DNA of 64,000 nucleotides, from the NCBI RefSeq assembly GCF_910592395.1, contig NC_088310.1:16499501-16563500 (forward strand). Direction: 5' to 3'. The position numbers and the translations under genes are program-made. Positions 23,188-32,520 of the stretch are shown in pieces (the first letter of the stretch is position 1; every line of letters starts with the position of its first letter). This DNA comes from Lineus longissimus. Taxonomy: Eukaryota; Nemertea; Pilidiophora; Heteronemertea; Lineidae. The notes below the pieces were generated by a model. It saw only the letters and a list, made by a program, of their open reading frames with translations, ran no database searches and was not told the origin of the DNA.

Positions 23188-24578
23188 ACTTTCCTACCCT
23201 GTTTTAACTAGGACACTACCGTGTTAGCTCTTCAGGTCTTTGACAATCCTGGTCATGTGACTGTGCTCTCCTGAACAAACAAGGTGAAGTCATGTAACTG
23301 TACCTCCCACCCCGGTACACCCAGGGTAAAAATATTTGGCTGTCTTGTCCTGTCACAACCAGGGTGAAGTGATGTGGCTGTCTTGTCGTTTCACCAACAT
23401 GGTGACGGCATCTAACAGTCCTATTCTTTAAGAGTAAGGCGGAATTCATGTAACCTCCTCTCATGTCACAACCAACAGGATGAGGTCATGTGACTGTGCT
23501 CTCCTGAGGCTGTACCAACATGATGAAGTCATGTAAGTCTCTCATCTTGTCACAACCAGGGTGAAGTCATGTAACTGTACTCTTCTCGCTATAATGTTGA
23601 GGTCATGTGACTGTGCTCTCCTCTCGCTATGGGGGTGAAGTCATTTGGCTGTCCTATCCTGTCACAACCAGGATGAGTCATGTGACAGTCCTCTCCTGAA
23701 CGAAGTCATGTAACTTCTTCATCCTGTCACAACCACAGTAGTGAAGTATAATGTGACTGTCCTCTCCTGTCACAACCAGGATGAAATCGTGTGACTGTTT
23801 TATCACAACCAAGGTAAAGCAAGGTAAACCCAGAGCTTCCAACAAAGCGACTCTCCTAGCCTGTTTTAACAAGGACACTACCGTGTTAGCTCTTCAGGTC
23901 CTGGACTATACTGGTCATGTGACTGTGCTCTCCTCTCGCTATCAGGGGGAAGTCAGTTGGCTGTCCTCTCCGGTCACAACCAGGGTGAGTCATGTGACAG
24001 TCCTCTCCTGTACAAACAACGCGAAGTCATGTAACTGCCTCATCCTGTCACAACCAGAGTAGTGAGGTAATGTGACTGTGCTCTCATATCACTACGAGGA
24101 GTTAAGTCATGTGATTGTGGTCTCCTGTGACAAACGCAGTGAATGTAACTGTCCTCTGCAGTCACAACAAGGATGAAGTCCTGTAACTGTCCCATCCTAT
24201 CACAACCAGGGCAAAGTGATGTGACGGTGCTCTCACAGTCAGGGTGAAGTCGTGTGAATGTCCTCTCCTGTCACAACCAGGATGAAATCGTGTGACTGAT
24301 TCAATACATAACAACCAGGGCAAAGCCAGGTTGACCTAGAGCTCCCAAATAGCAACTTTCCTACCCTGTTTTAACTAGGACACTACCGTGTTAGCTCTTC
24401 AGGTCCTTGACTATCCTGGTCATGTGACTGTGCTCTCCTTAACAAACAAGGTGAAGTCATATAACTGTACCTCCCACCCCGGTACACCCAGGGTAAAAAT
24501 ATTTGGCTGTCTTGTCCTGTCACAACCAGGGTGAAGTGATGTGGCTGTCTTGTCGTTTCACCAACATGTGACAGTCCT
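23188..24578 (+). repeat. Minisatellite field, block II
   Basis: The same CTGTCACAACCAGGGTGAAG-type units as block I, in + orientation, more diverged and mixed with the recurrent spacer (CCTGTTTTAACTAGGACACT then GTTAGCTCTTCAGGTCC) at 23195, 23855 and 24365. Segment 23690-23836 is repeated at 32520-32668, and about 23907-24560 is repeated at 32908-33540, showing a higher-order unit of several hundred bp. Confidence 0.85.
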
Positions 24579-24760
24579 TGTTCTGTAGCTACTTAAGTTT
24601 GGAGTAAGTGGGAAATACAGGGCGACATTCGGCTGTGTTCTGTAGGGACTGTATATTTATTATGGATTCTAAAATACAAATTCATCGCACGTGCTCTCAT
24701 ATCTCGCCATTGCTCGTTGTTGTCGTTACACATAAAACCGTCTCAACCAAATACACAACA
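24579..24760 (-). repeat. BEL-2 3' LTR
   Basis: A 182-bp LTR beginning TGTT and ending AACA. By eye it is identical to 32339-32520. Confidence 0.95.
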
Positions 24761-25209
24761 CTCCCCCCTGAAAATCGAGGAGGCGAGATTTTCAATAACA
24801 CAATGAACCTAACCCGCCGTAAGGCTTAATTCTGAGAAATGTATGCTGAACACAATAGCTCCAAAATGCAAGACCTAGCATACATAAGTAAACAACTACA
24901 CCTAATTCTATACCCTATAGAATATACCGTCAAATAACTCAAATACACATAATGACAAATCTAATGCTAAGAGTATTCCCCCCATTTACCAACCTGGGAA
25001 ATGTAAATTACAACCTTCTGGTAAGAAACTCTGATGATGATATACCTAGTAATAGGAATAATAGTATACTAATACATGTAATCAAAATGTTAAGAATTTT
25101 GACCCCTTGATAGAGATTTGGCAATCAGTTGACATGCATGTATCTGACAACTACGACTGAGTAACCAAAACTCAACTCCAATTCTTGTATGTCACTCTGG
25201 ATTAAATGT
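24761..25209 (-). other. BEL-2 3' non-coding region
   Basis: About 450 bp between the gag-pol stop and the 3' LTR. It is AT-rich and carries the polypurine tract directly beside the LTR. No gene is seen. Confidence 0.7.
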
Positions 25210-28200
25210 CTATTCTGCGGGTTCCAACAAACGCAACTTCTGAATAGGCCTTCTCATCAATCCTCTCTTGGTTTTCACTGTGACTGACCTAACCAACCCA
25301 TCTCTTCCTGGGTGTGTGGCCATCACACGTCCTAGTGCCCAATCTAGTTTTCTGATGTTGTCCTCCGCCACTAGAACGATGTCTCCCTCTTGCAGATTAT
25401 CTCGTATCTCTGTCCATTTTGAACGGCGCTGTAATTCCACAAGGTATTCACTTGTCCACCTTTTCCAAAACTGTTTGGATATCCTCTGTTGATAGGCCCA
25501 TCTCCTTTCAAGTGACAACTCTGGCTTGTATACAGATGGCAGCAACTGCAGATTTCTTCCTATGATCAAGTGACCAGGGGTTAATGGAAGAGGATCCTCC
25601 TTGTCAGCCGAGATATCCGATAAGGGTCGAGAATTGATTTGAGCTTCTGCATCAGTGAGCACGGTCTGAAGCTCGGTAAATGTCAGGCTGGCCTTTCTGA
25701 GAATCTTTGAGAGAGCTCGTTTTACACTTCCAACAAGTCGTTCATAAAATCCTCCATGCCATGGAGCCCTAGGAGTTATGAACTTCCACTCGATTCCTTC
25801 CAGTCTGAGTTTATCCTTGATTCTCGCATTGTTGTGGAACAAACGGTAAAGCAATGAAGCTGCACTCTCAAATGTTTTTGCATTATCGGAGTAGATGGTA
25901 CAACACTTTCCACGCCGATTCATCATGCGTCTCAATGCTTGTAGGAACTCCTCTGTTGTCAAATTTGCTGTCAGCTCTAAATGCACTGCCCTGGTGGCCA
26001 TACATGTGAATATGAGGATGTAAGCCTTGTTGCTTCCAGCTCCATGTTTTCCACTGACATGTACTTCTCTAACATAGAGTGGTCCAGCATAGTCCACTCC
26101 AATGTTGGTAAATGGTGGCGATACATTAACCCTTTCCTCTGGCAACGGCGGCATTTTCTGCTCTAATTTTCTGGCACTTCTACATTTCTTACATGGTAGG
26201 ACTCTGCGAACTTCCTGCCGGCCACATACTAACCAGTATTTGCTTCTCAAGTTAGACAAGGTTTGAACAACTCCTGTGTGTCCAAAGATGATGTGATAGT
26301 GGATTATCAACATTTCCACAAATCTATTGTGATTAGGCAATATGATGGGGTTTCTAAGCTCATCTGGCAGTAGTGCTTTGTGTAGTCTCCCCCCAACACG
26401 GAGTAACTTCAGTTTCTCATCCCATATCGGATCAAGCTGTTTCAAGCGGCTATTTGCAGGAATCGAAAGATTATTCTGTACTGCATGAATTTCCACTGAA
26501 AATGCTTGTTCTTGAGCCCAACGTAACCAATACAACTCCTCTTCTCTTTGATCAGTGAGAGTCAAGATTGCATTTTCTTCTCGAACATGTTGCCCATCTC
26601 CTGTCCTCACTCGGTACTTTAAGCTTCGGACTCTATTCATCACTCTCAGAAACTTGTGGTAACTCTCATATTTCTCCACTAGTTTCAGCTGCTCACTTTT
26701 GGTTTGGTCAGTTGTTTTCTCTTTGACTTGCAGTGCTGAGAAAGTCTTGGGTTTTTTCTTCTGTTCAGCCAATTCCAGTTCAGCTGTGTCAATTCGCTGT
26801 TTTGGCCAACTTTCTTCTTCTTTTCTTAGGAAGTCTGGCCCTTCCCACCAGAGTTGCGAGTTAACTAAGCTTTCAGCAGAACATCCTCTCGAGCATAGAT
26901 CAGCGGGGTTAATTTTCCCTGGCAAATGACTCCACTTCCTAGGTGGTACTAGATTCTGTATCTCACTCACGCGATTGGCAACGAACGTCTGCCAAGTGTA
27001 GGCAGGTTTGCTAATCCAGGCAAGTACTACTTGTGAGTCAGTCCAGCAGTGTACATCCTCTATTTCCAACTTGATTTCACGTTGAACGTAGTTTACCAAG
27101 CGTGCTGTGATTAGCGCAGCCATGAGCTCCAGCTCTGGTAAGCTTCTCTTCTTTCCAAGTGGTGACACTCTAGTTTTAGAGCACAGTACAGCTGTGTGCA
27201 CTCTCCCTGTTGGCAAGTCCTCAACCCTGACGTAAACTACTCCTCCATATGCTGCTACACACGCATCACCGAAACCATGCAGTGTGAATCTAGGTTGAGT
27301 GAAGCTCTCAGGAACTCTACATCGCTGGACCTTTATCTGATCCAGATCAGAAACTTGCTCCTTCCAACGTACCCAGTTCTGATGAAGTTCATCAGATAAC
27401 TTCTCATCCCAGTCAGTACGATCCATCCAGGACTGTTGGAATAGCCGCTTGGCTACCAAAGTGAACGGTGCTAACAAACCCATCGGGTCGTAAATTCGAT
27501 GAAGTTGTTGTAAAACAGTCCTACGAGTTTCACAGGGTACATTTTCCATCCTCTCGCAAAAGGAAAACATTAGTACGTCCTCTTTAGGAATGTACTTGAT
27601 CCCCAACGTTTTTGTAGTAAATTGTTCCTCAGTGACGACTACTATACCACAGGCAAGATCTGACTCCTCTAATCCAGCCAAAGCTTCTGGTTTGTTGGAC
27701 ACAAATTTCCTGAGTGGGAATCCTCCAGATTTCAAGACTGTTTTCATGTCTACTGCTAAGCTTGCTGCTGCTGTGGTATTGTCTTCTCCAGACAGTACAT
27801 CATCCACGAAAATATTTTCTGTTATTTCCTCAGTAGCCTTTGGGTATTCCTTTGTCTGTGTGAGTGCATGGTCCACTACAGTTTTGATACTCGAAAATGG
27901 AGATGATTTCAGACCAAATGTTACTGTTTTCAGCCTGTAAACATCAGGTTTTTTACTAGTGTCCATGTCACGCCATAAGAATCTCTGTAGATCTTGATCT
28001 CCAGTTTGCATGCCGATTTGAAGAAACATTTTCTCTATATCTGCTACAAGCGCTACTTTATGTTTTCTGAAACGCAAAAGTATGGCAAGTGGGTCGGGCT
28101 GCAGTGCTGGTCCACTCAACAATGTGTCATTTAGTGACACCCCCTCTGGTCCTTTGGCGGAGCCGTCAAACACAACACGCACCTTTGTGGTTGATTTATC

Positions 28201-30735
28201 CATTCTAACAACAGGGTGATGAGGCAAGTACCATATTGCTTGCGCTTGTTTCTCCAATTCCTCAACTTTCTCGGCACGCCCTTTATCAACTAACTCTTGG
28301 ATCTGTTCTTGGTAGGCCTTTCCCAAGTCTGGGTCCCTCTGTAATCTTCTTTCCAACCCCTCGAGACGTTTCTCTGCTAAGGTTCGATTTGATTCTAAAG
28401 ACTTGTCCTTCCAGTCCGGATGGCGAATCAAACCTGTGACGTAATGACCATCTACGAGTTTGGTATTATCAAGATGCTGCTGCAATGCATCAGTCTCCAA
28501 TTCTGTGGCTTGGTGCTTGACCTCATTAGGTAATATTCCCAAGTGTTCTAGGTCCCAATGTCTGGCTGCAAAGTCAGTTTCATTCTCCAAGGAAACTCTA
28601 TGACACGTGTTTACCATACCAATCTTTCCATGTCGTTGGTTTGGCTCCTCTACTGGGCAGATACCTGAAAGTACCCATCCAAAATGACTCTTTGTGGCAG
28701 TTGGCATTCCTGGTGGTCCAGTTTTTCTAACAGGCAGTAAGATGTTTGTGGTATCCTCTAGCCCCAACATAACATCAATTTCAGCCGATTCACGGGGGTA
28801 TGTGTCTGCTATCTGCAATCCCTGTAAGTGTTGCAGCTTTGACAAATCTACTCTCACGCAGTTGAGGTCCATGCTAGGCTGATCAACTGTGTAGGCCTCT
28901 ATCTCAAATTCCTCACCTTTCCAATTAGGAATAGCGCTTGATAGATGAAACTTAACTCTCTCTGTTTTCAATCTCATCTGGTTACCACCGGCTAGTGAAA
29001 ATTCTGCCTCAACCTTGGGTCCTCGCAAGTCCAGTTTTCTTGCCATCTTGTTACTTATGAATGATACACCGCTGCCTGTATCAAATAAGATTCTCGCTAC
29101 TGAAATTGCTCCTCGTGATTCGATTCTTGCTAGAGTGGATTGCATCAATATCTCCTTTGGACCTGTAATGGCCTTGACAAGTCCTACACTCTTGGGAACC
29201 TCCGTTTTTTGACGTAGACCTTGTACTTGCTCTTCTTCCGGTAGCTCTGGCTCACGATCATAATGGATCAAGGTATGATGTTTCTTCCCACATCTCTGAC
29301 AGTGTCTTGAATTACAGTCTTTGACATAATGCGAAGCAAAGCAGTTAAAACAAAGTTTTAAACTCTTGACCTTGTCTATGCGATCACTGACACTCATGGC
29401 TTTGAAGGTCTGGCACTGATAAAGTAGATGTGCTTCTTGGCATACAGGGCACTTGGGAGTTCGACTCTGCGTCTTCTGTTTTGATTGTCCAGCTTTAGGG
29501 TTACTTGTAGCATTGACATTCAATGCATATGCACTTGGCTTGCCATAACTAGTACTAGTATGTTTTTTCTCTGGTTTCTGTGAGTGTGAAGTACTACTAC
29601 TTGTGGTTGGTCGCTTTCCCCCCTCCATTTCCGTCCTTCGGGTAACTTGCAGGGCGTCGAGTAGCCTTTCCAGTAAGTCGGGAAATTTCAGAGGCAAAGT
29701 CGACTTTGTTTTTGCCTTCAGCTTTTCGCCATCCCACTTTCGCAACAGTGTTTTGGGAATTTTGGGCCTGACCAATGCCGTGAAAATCCAACTTGTTTCG
29801 TCTAGTTCACATAGAGCCTCGGTTTTCTTTAAAATATAATTCCATGCTGACACAAGCTTATGGCAGAATGGCTCCATGTCTTTTAGTGCAAGGGAGCTCG
29901 GTGCCTCCATGTTGGCTATCTCGATTACAGCCTTCTGCACACAACTCTCCACGTCACCATACTTGCTTTCTAAAACTTGGAGGATGTCTTGGTAATCAGG
30001 ATCTTTCATACCCGCTACTAACTTTCTACACTCGCCCTCTAGTAATGTAATGGTAAAGTGCGTCTTTTCCACCTCCGAATAACCTGGCTTCGCCAACTCC
30101 GCTTCTAACAGCTCTCGCCATTGATCAAAGAAATGCGGGTCGCCGCTAAATTTTGGTATGGGTAGCTCTCTCTTCTTCTTGGTCAAAGTTGACAAGATGG
30201 TTGTGAGCTGCTCTCCTGATATTCCATTGTTCATGGATTTAAAAGCCTCTGCTAAACCCTTTGTTAACACTTCAATGTTGCTCTGGCTACTATGATGGGA
30301 TCCTTTGCCTTCACTCTCACTCCTCTCCTTTGTCGGCCTGAACCAGTCTTTCTCCAACCTCTGGATCTTGGCATCACAGTTGAAGTACCTCTCTCTATAG
30401 TCTTGCTCATCTTTATCTTCTCTTCTCCTCTGGTCGTCAGACATAGCGTTCAGCCTCTCCTCGTTATCTCTGTGATAATCCACTTGGTCTTGAGTATCTT
30501 GCAAGTCCATGTAGGCTGACTTCAACTGTTCTCTGGCAGACATGGCTGCCCTCACTTTAATCTCATTCTCGGGTGAACGGTCATCATCGTCTAATGCTGG
30601 AAGAACATCATCATAATATCGGAACAAGGATTTCTCCAACTTGGTGTATCTCTGCCGATTGATGCGCCTCCTTTCCAATAGGAATTCAAGCGTTGCTGGC
30701 TCAGCAGCCACACTTTTACCCTTAGTAGTCGCCAT
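25210..30735 (-). CDS. BEL-2 gag-pol polyprotein, 1841 residues, intact
   Basis: A single uninterrupted frame encodes all parts needed to copy and insert the element. Order, with approximate residues: charged helical N-terminus (1-160); DUF1759 gag (about 190-345, PIPKFSGDPHFFDQW); cysteine knuckles (CPVCQEAHLLYQC; CFNCFASHYVKDC, about 430-480); aspartic protease with DTGS (about 552); reverse transcriptase (VRMDKSTTKVRVVFDGSAK to the catalytic VDD, about 976); RNase H (GFGDA, about 1156; PELELMAALITARL). The integrase has an H-H-C-C zinc finger and the acidic triad in VDYAGP (about 1550), YSDNAKTF (about 1619) and HGGFYERLV (about 1664). It ends in DUF5641. ATG 30735 is the first in frame. 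The reverse transcriptase box is VDD rather than BEL-1's YMDD. Confidence 0.95.
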   Translation of the reverse strand: MATTKGKSVAAEPATLEFLLERRRINRQRYTKLEKSLFRYYDDVLPALDDDDRSPENEIKVRAAMSAREQLKSAYMDLQDTQDQVDYHRDNEERLNAMSDDQRRREDKDEQDYRERYFNCDAKIQRLEKDWFRPTKERSESEGKGSHHSSQSNIEVLTKGLAEAFKSMNNGISGEQLTTILSTLTKKKRELPIPKFSGDPHFFDQWRELLEAELAKPGYSEVEKTHFTITLLEGECRKLVAGMKDPDYQDILQVLESKYGDVESCVQKAVIEIANMEAPSSLALKDMEPFCHKLVSAWNYILKKTEALCELDETSWIFTALVRPKIPKTLLRKWDGEKLKAKTKSTLPLKFPDLLERLLDALQVTRRTEMEGGKRPTTSSSTSHSQKPEKKHTSTSYGKPSAYALNVNATSNPKAGQSKQKTQSRTPKCPVCQEAHLLYQCQTFKAMSVSDRIDKVKSLKLCFNCFASHYVKDCNSRHCQRCGKKHHTLIHYDREPELPEEEQVQGLRQKTEVPKSVGLVKAITGPKEILMQSTLARIESRGAISVARILFDTGSGVSFISNKMARKLDLRGPKVEAEFSLAGGNQMRLKTERVKFHLSSAIPNWKGEEFEIEAYTVDQPSMDLNCVRVDLSKLQHLQGLQIADTYPRESAEIDVMLGLEDTTNILLPVRKTGPPGMPTATKSHFGWVLSGICPVEEPNQRHGKIGMVNTCHRVSLENETDFAARHWDLEHLGILPNEVKHQATELETDALQQHLDNTKLVDGHYVTGLIRHPDWKDKSLESNRTLAEKRLEGLERRLQRDPDLGKAYQEQIQELVDKGRAEKVEELEKQAQAIWYLPHHPVVRMDKSTTKVRVVFDGSAKGPEGVSLNDTLLSGPALQPDPLAILLRFRKHKVALVADIEKMFLQIGMQTGDQDLQRFLWRDMDTSKKPDVYRLKTVTFGLKSSPFSSIKTVVDHALTQTKEYPKATEEITENIFVDDVLSGEDNTTAAASLAVDMKTVLKSGGFPLRKFVSNKPEALAGLEESDLACGIVVVTEEQFTTKTLGIKYIPKEDVLMFSFCERMENVPCETRRTVLQQLHRIYDPMGLLAPFTLVAKRLFQQSWMDRTDWDEKLSDELHQNWVRWKEQVSDLDQIKVQRCRVPESFTQPRFTLHGFGDACVAAYGGVVYVRVEDLPTGRVHTAVLCSKTRVSPLGKKRSLPELELMAALITARLVNYVQREIKLEIEDVHCWTDSQVVLAWISKPAYTWQTFVANRVSEIQNLVPPRKWSHLPGKINPADLCSRGCSAESLVNSQLWWEGPDFLRKEEESWPKQRIDTAELELAEQKKKPKTFSALQVKEKTTDQTKSEQLKLVEKYESYHKFLRVMNRVRSLKYRVRTGDGQHVREENAILTLTDQREEELYWLRWAQEQAFSVEIHAVQNNLSIPANSRLKQLDPIWDEKLKLLRVGGRLHKALLPDELRNPIILPNHNRFVEMLIIHYHIIFGHTGVVQTLSNLRSKYWLVCGRQEVRRVLPCKKCRSARKLEQKMPPLPEERVNVSPPFTNIGVDYAGPLYVREVHVSGKHGAGSNKAYILIFTCMATRAVHLELTANLTTEEFLQALRRMMNRRGKCCTIYSDNAKTFESAASLLYRLFHNNARIKDKLRLEGIEWKFITPRAPWHGGFYERLVGSVKRALSKILRKASLTFTELQTVLTDAEAQINSRPLSDISADKEDPLPLTPGHLIIGRNLQLLPSVYKPELSLERRWAYQQRISKQFWKRWTSEYLVELQRRSKWTEIRDNLQEGDIVLVAEDNIRKLDWALGRVMATHPGRDGLVRSVTVKTKRGLMRRPIQKLRLLEPAE

Positions 30736-32338
30736 TACATGTATGTCAGTGATTTTAGGACAGATGAAGCAGTATTGATAATTTTTAAAACAATTATTAC
30801 GTTAACGTAACCCACTTGAGAACTTAACCCTCACTATTTGTGACCTGGTAAAACTTTGAGACTTATAATAAATTGGTATACCGAGGAATGATAAACCTTG
30901 TAGTAATTACCATAAAAAGACCATTGCATATTGCACCAAAATCACTATCTACTCATGAAAACCACTGAGATTTGAACTGAATGGCAATCTCAAGACTCAT
31001 ATAACCACTTTGACTATAAAAGTACAATGTATAAACACACGATAACTCAACACTATACAAACATGGTCACCTCTTAAGTATTGTGACAGCGTCACTTTAT
31101 CTTAAGGTCAATAATTAGTCACAGTATTTACTATGATTATTCTATGAAATACAAATGTAGTAAGACCAAACTGTAACTCAAACACTCTTGAGAATCACTA
31201 CCGGTAACCGTTTTAAATAAAATGCAACTCTAATCTACATGTAATCCATATTAAAATTGAATACCTGTATCATGTATGCCTCAACATGGCTTGCCAGATT
31301 CAGTAAATACCAATAAACACAACGTGGCACTTATACTCTTGACACTCACTGAAAGAAACTCTGATGGCTCACACTCAACTCAGATTAGGCTGACTAAATC
31401 CTTACTTTTAGATTTATCAAACCGTTACCTGTTAAAGATTACCAAACATACACTAACAGTAATACCTCTGTAAAATGCAAACTCAGTATTTGGCATAAAT
31501 TTAACACATGGTAAGACAGGACACTTATACTGAAAGTGAAACAAGAAGTCAAAGACTTAAAACTCAGGGTAAGAAAGAATCACCTTTTTGGATTCATACG
31601 TGGTTGAACTCATACACACTGCAGTAAGTTTGACATCTTTTAGTCAAAGCATAAACTCATAATTCTAGGGGAAAGCTAGAAAACACTCAGATACGAATTT
31701 AGTCAAAGTACACGCAGATGTCCTCCACAACTCAGTCTTAACTCAGCGACAAGACGTATCTGCATAACTCGGCGATGTCTGGAACAGCGACGATTCTCAC
31801 TCATGTAGTCGTCAAGATTCCTGGTCCTCATAGATGATGCATCTGTGCTGGGAGCTGCTCAGCAATGTACGACAACTAACGGATGCTCGAAAAGCATGTG
31901 CACGTGGAACTCAGGAACTCGGGTTTTCCACAAACTACACGCTAAAGACAGTCCGACTCACTCTGCTCAGGCCATGCACGAATTGTCATTGCATGGGTTG
32001 GGTGAATCCTCGAAAGACAGAAGAGAAAGTCACACCCTGCACCTCTGTCAAGGCTCAACTCAAAATTCGTTTTTTCGGATGCACAACTCTCACAATGTCA
32101 AATTACTCATTTGTATTGAGTACTGTTGATCACAGTGTCCCACCTCAGGTCCACCGTACTACTCGACTGCACACCGCACAACTCCGGAGTGCATGAAAGA
32201 CAACATTTTGCAACCACGTGCATTGGATGCCTGTATATGCTTAGTGCATCAATAGTGCATCACTGCGATCACTGTCACTGCCGCGCCGGCACATCGGATC
32301 GATTGGCGACTGTCCTGATCCGGTCGGAGAGACCATAA
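30736..32338 (-). other. BEL-2 long 5' leader
   Basis: About 1.6 kb lies between the 5' LTR and gag, rich in ACTCA/TGAGT words and A/T. There is no credible open frame; the longest are short frames on the opposite strand. The primer-binding-like sequence is at its LTR end (about 32320-32335). Confidence 0.7.
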
Positions 32339-32520
32339 TGTTCTGTAGCTACTTAAGTTTGGAGTAAGTGGGAAATACAGGGCGACATTCGGCTGTGTTC
32401 TGTAGGGACTGTATATTTATTATGGATTCTAAAATACAAATTCATCGCACGTGCTCTCATATCTCGCCATTGCTCGTTGTTGTCGTTACACATAAAACCG
32501 TCTCAACCAAATACACAACA
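32339..32520 (-). repeat. BEL-2 5' LTR
   Basis: A 182-bp LTR, identical by eye to 24579-24760, followed by the target duplication GTCCT and the satellite. It is the probable promoter of the element. Confidence 0.95.

Larger units (their letters stand above)
24579..32520 (-). mobile_element. BEL-2: full-length, probably young BEL/Pao retrotransposon
   Basis: A 7942-bp element with two 182-bp LTRs (TGTTCTGTAG...ATACACAACA) that look identical, flanked by the target duplication GTCCT (24574-24578 and 32521-32525) in the minisatellite. On the reverse strand a purine tract (CAGGGGGGAG) touches the 3' LTR. A primer-binding-like TGGTCTCTCCGACCGG starts 3 nt inside the 5' LTR. One open frame of 1841 codons covers gag-pol, and a long leader of about 1.6 kb precedes it. 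Identical LTRs and an intact frame indicate a recent, possibly autonomous copy. Confidence 0.95.
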
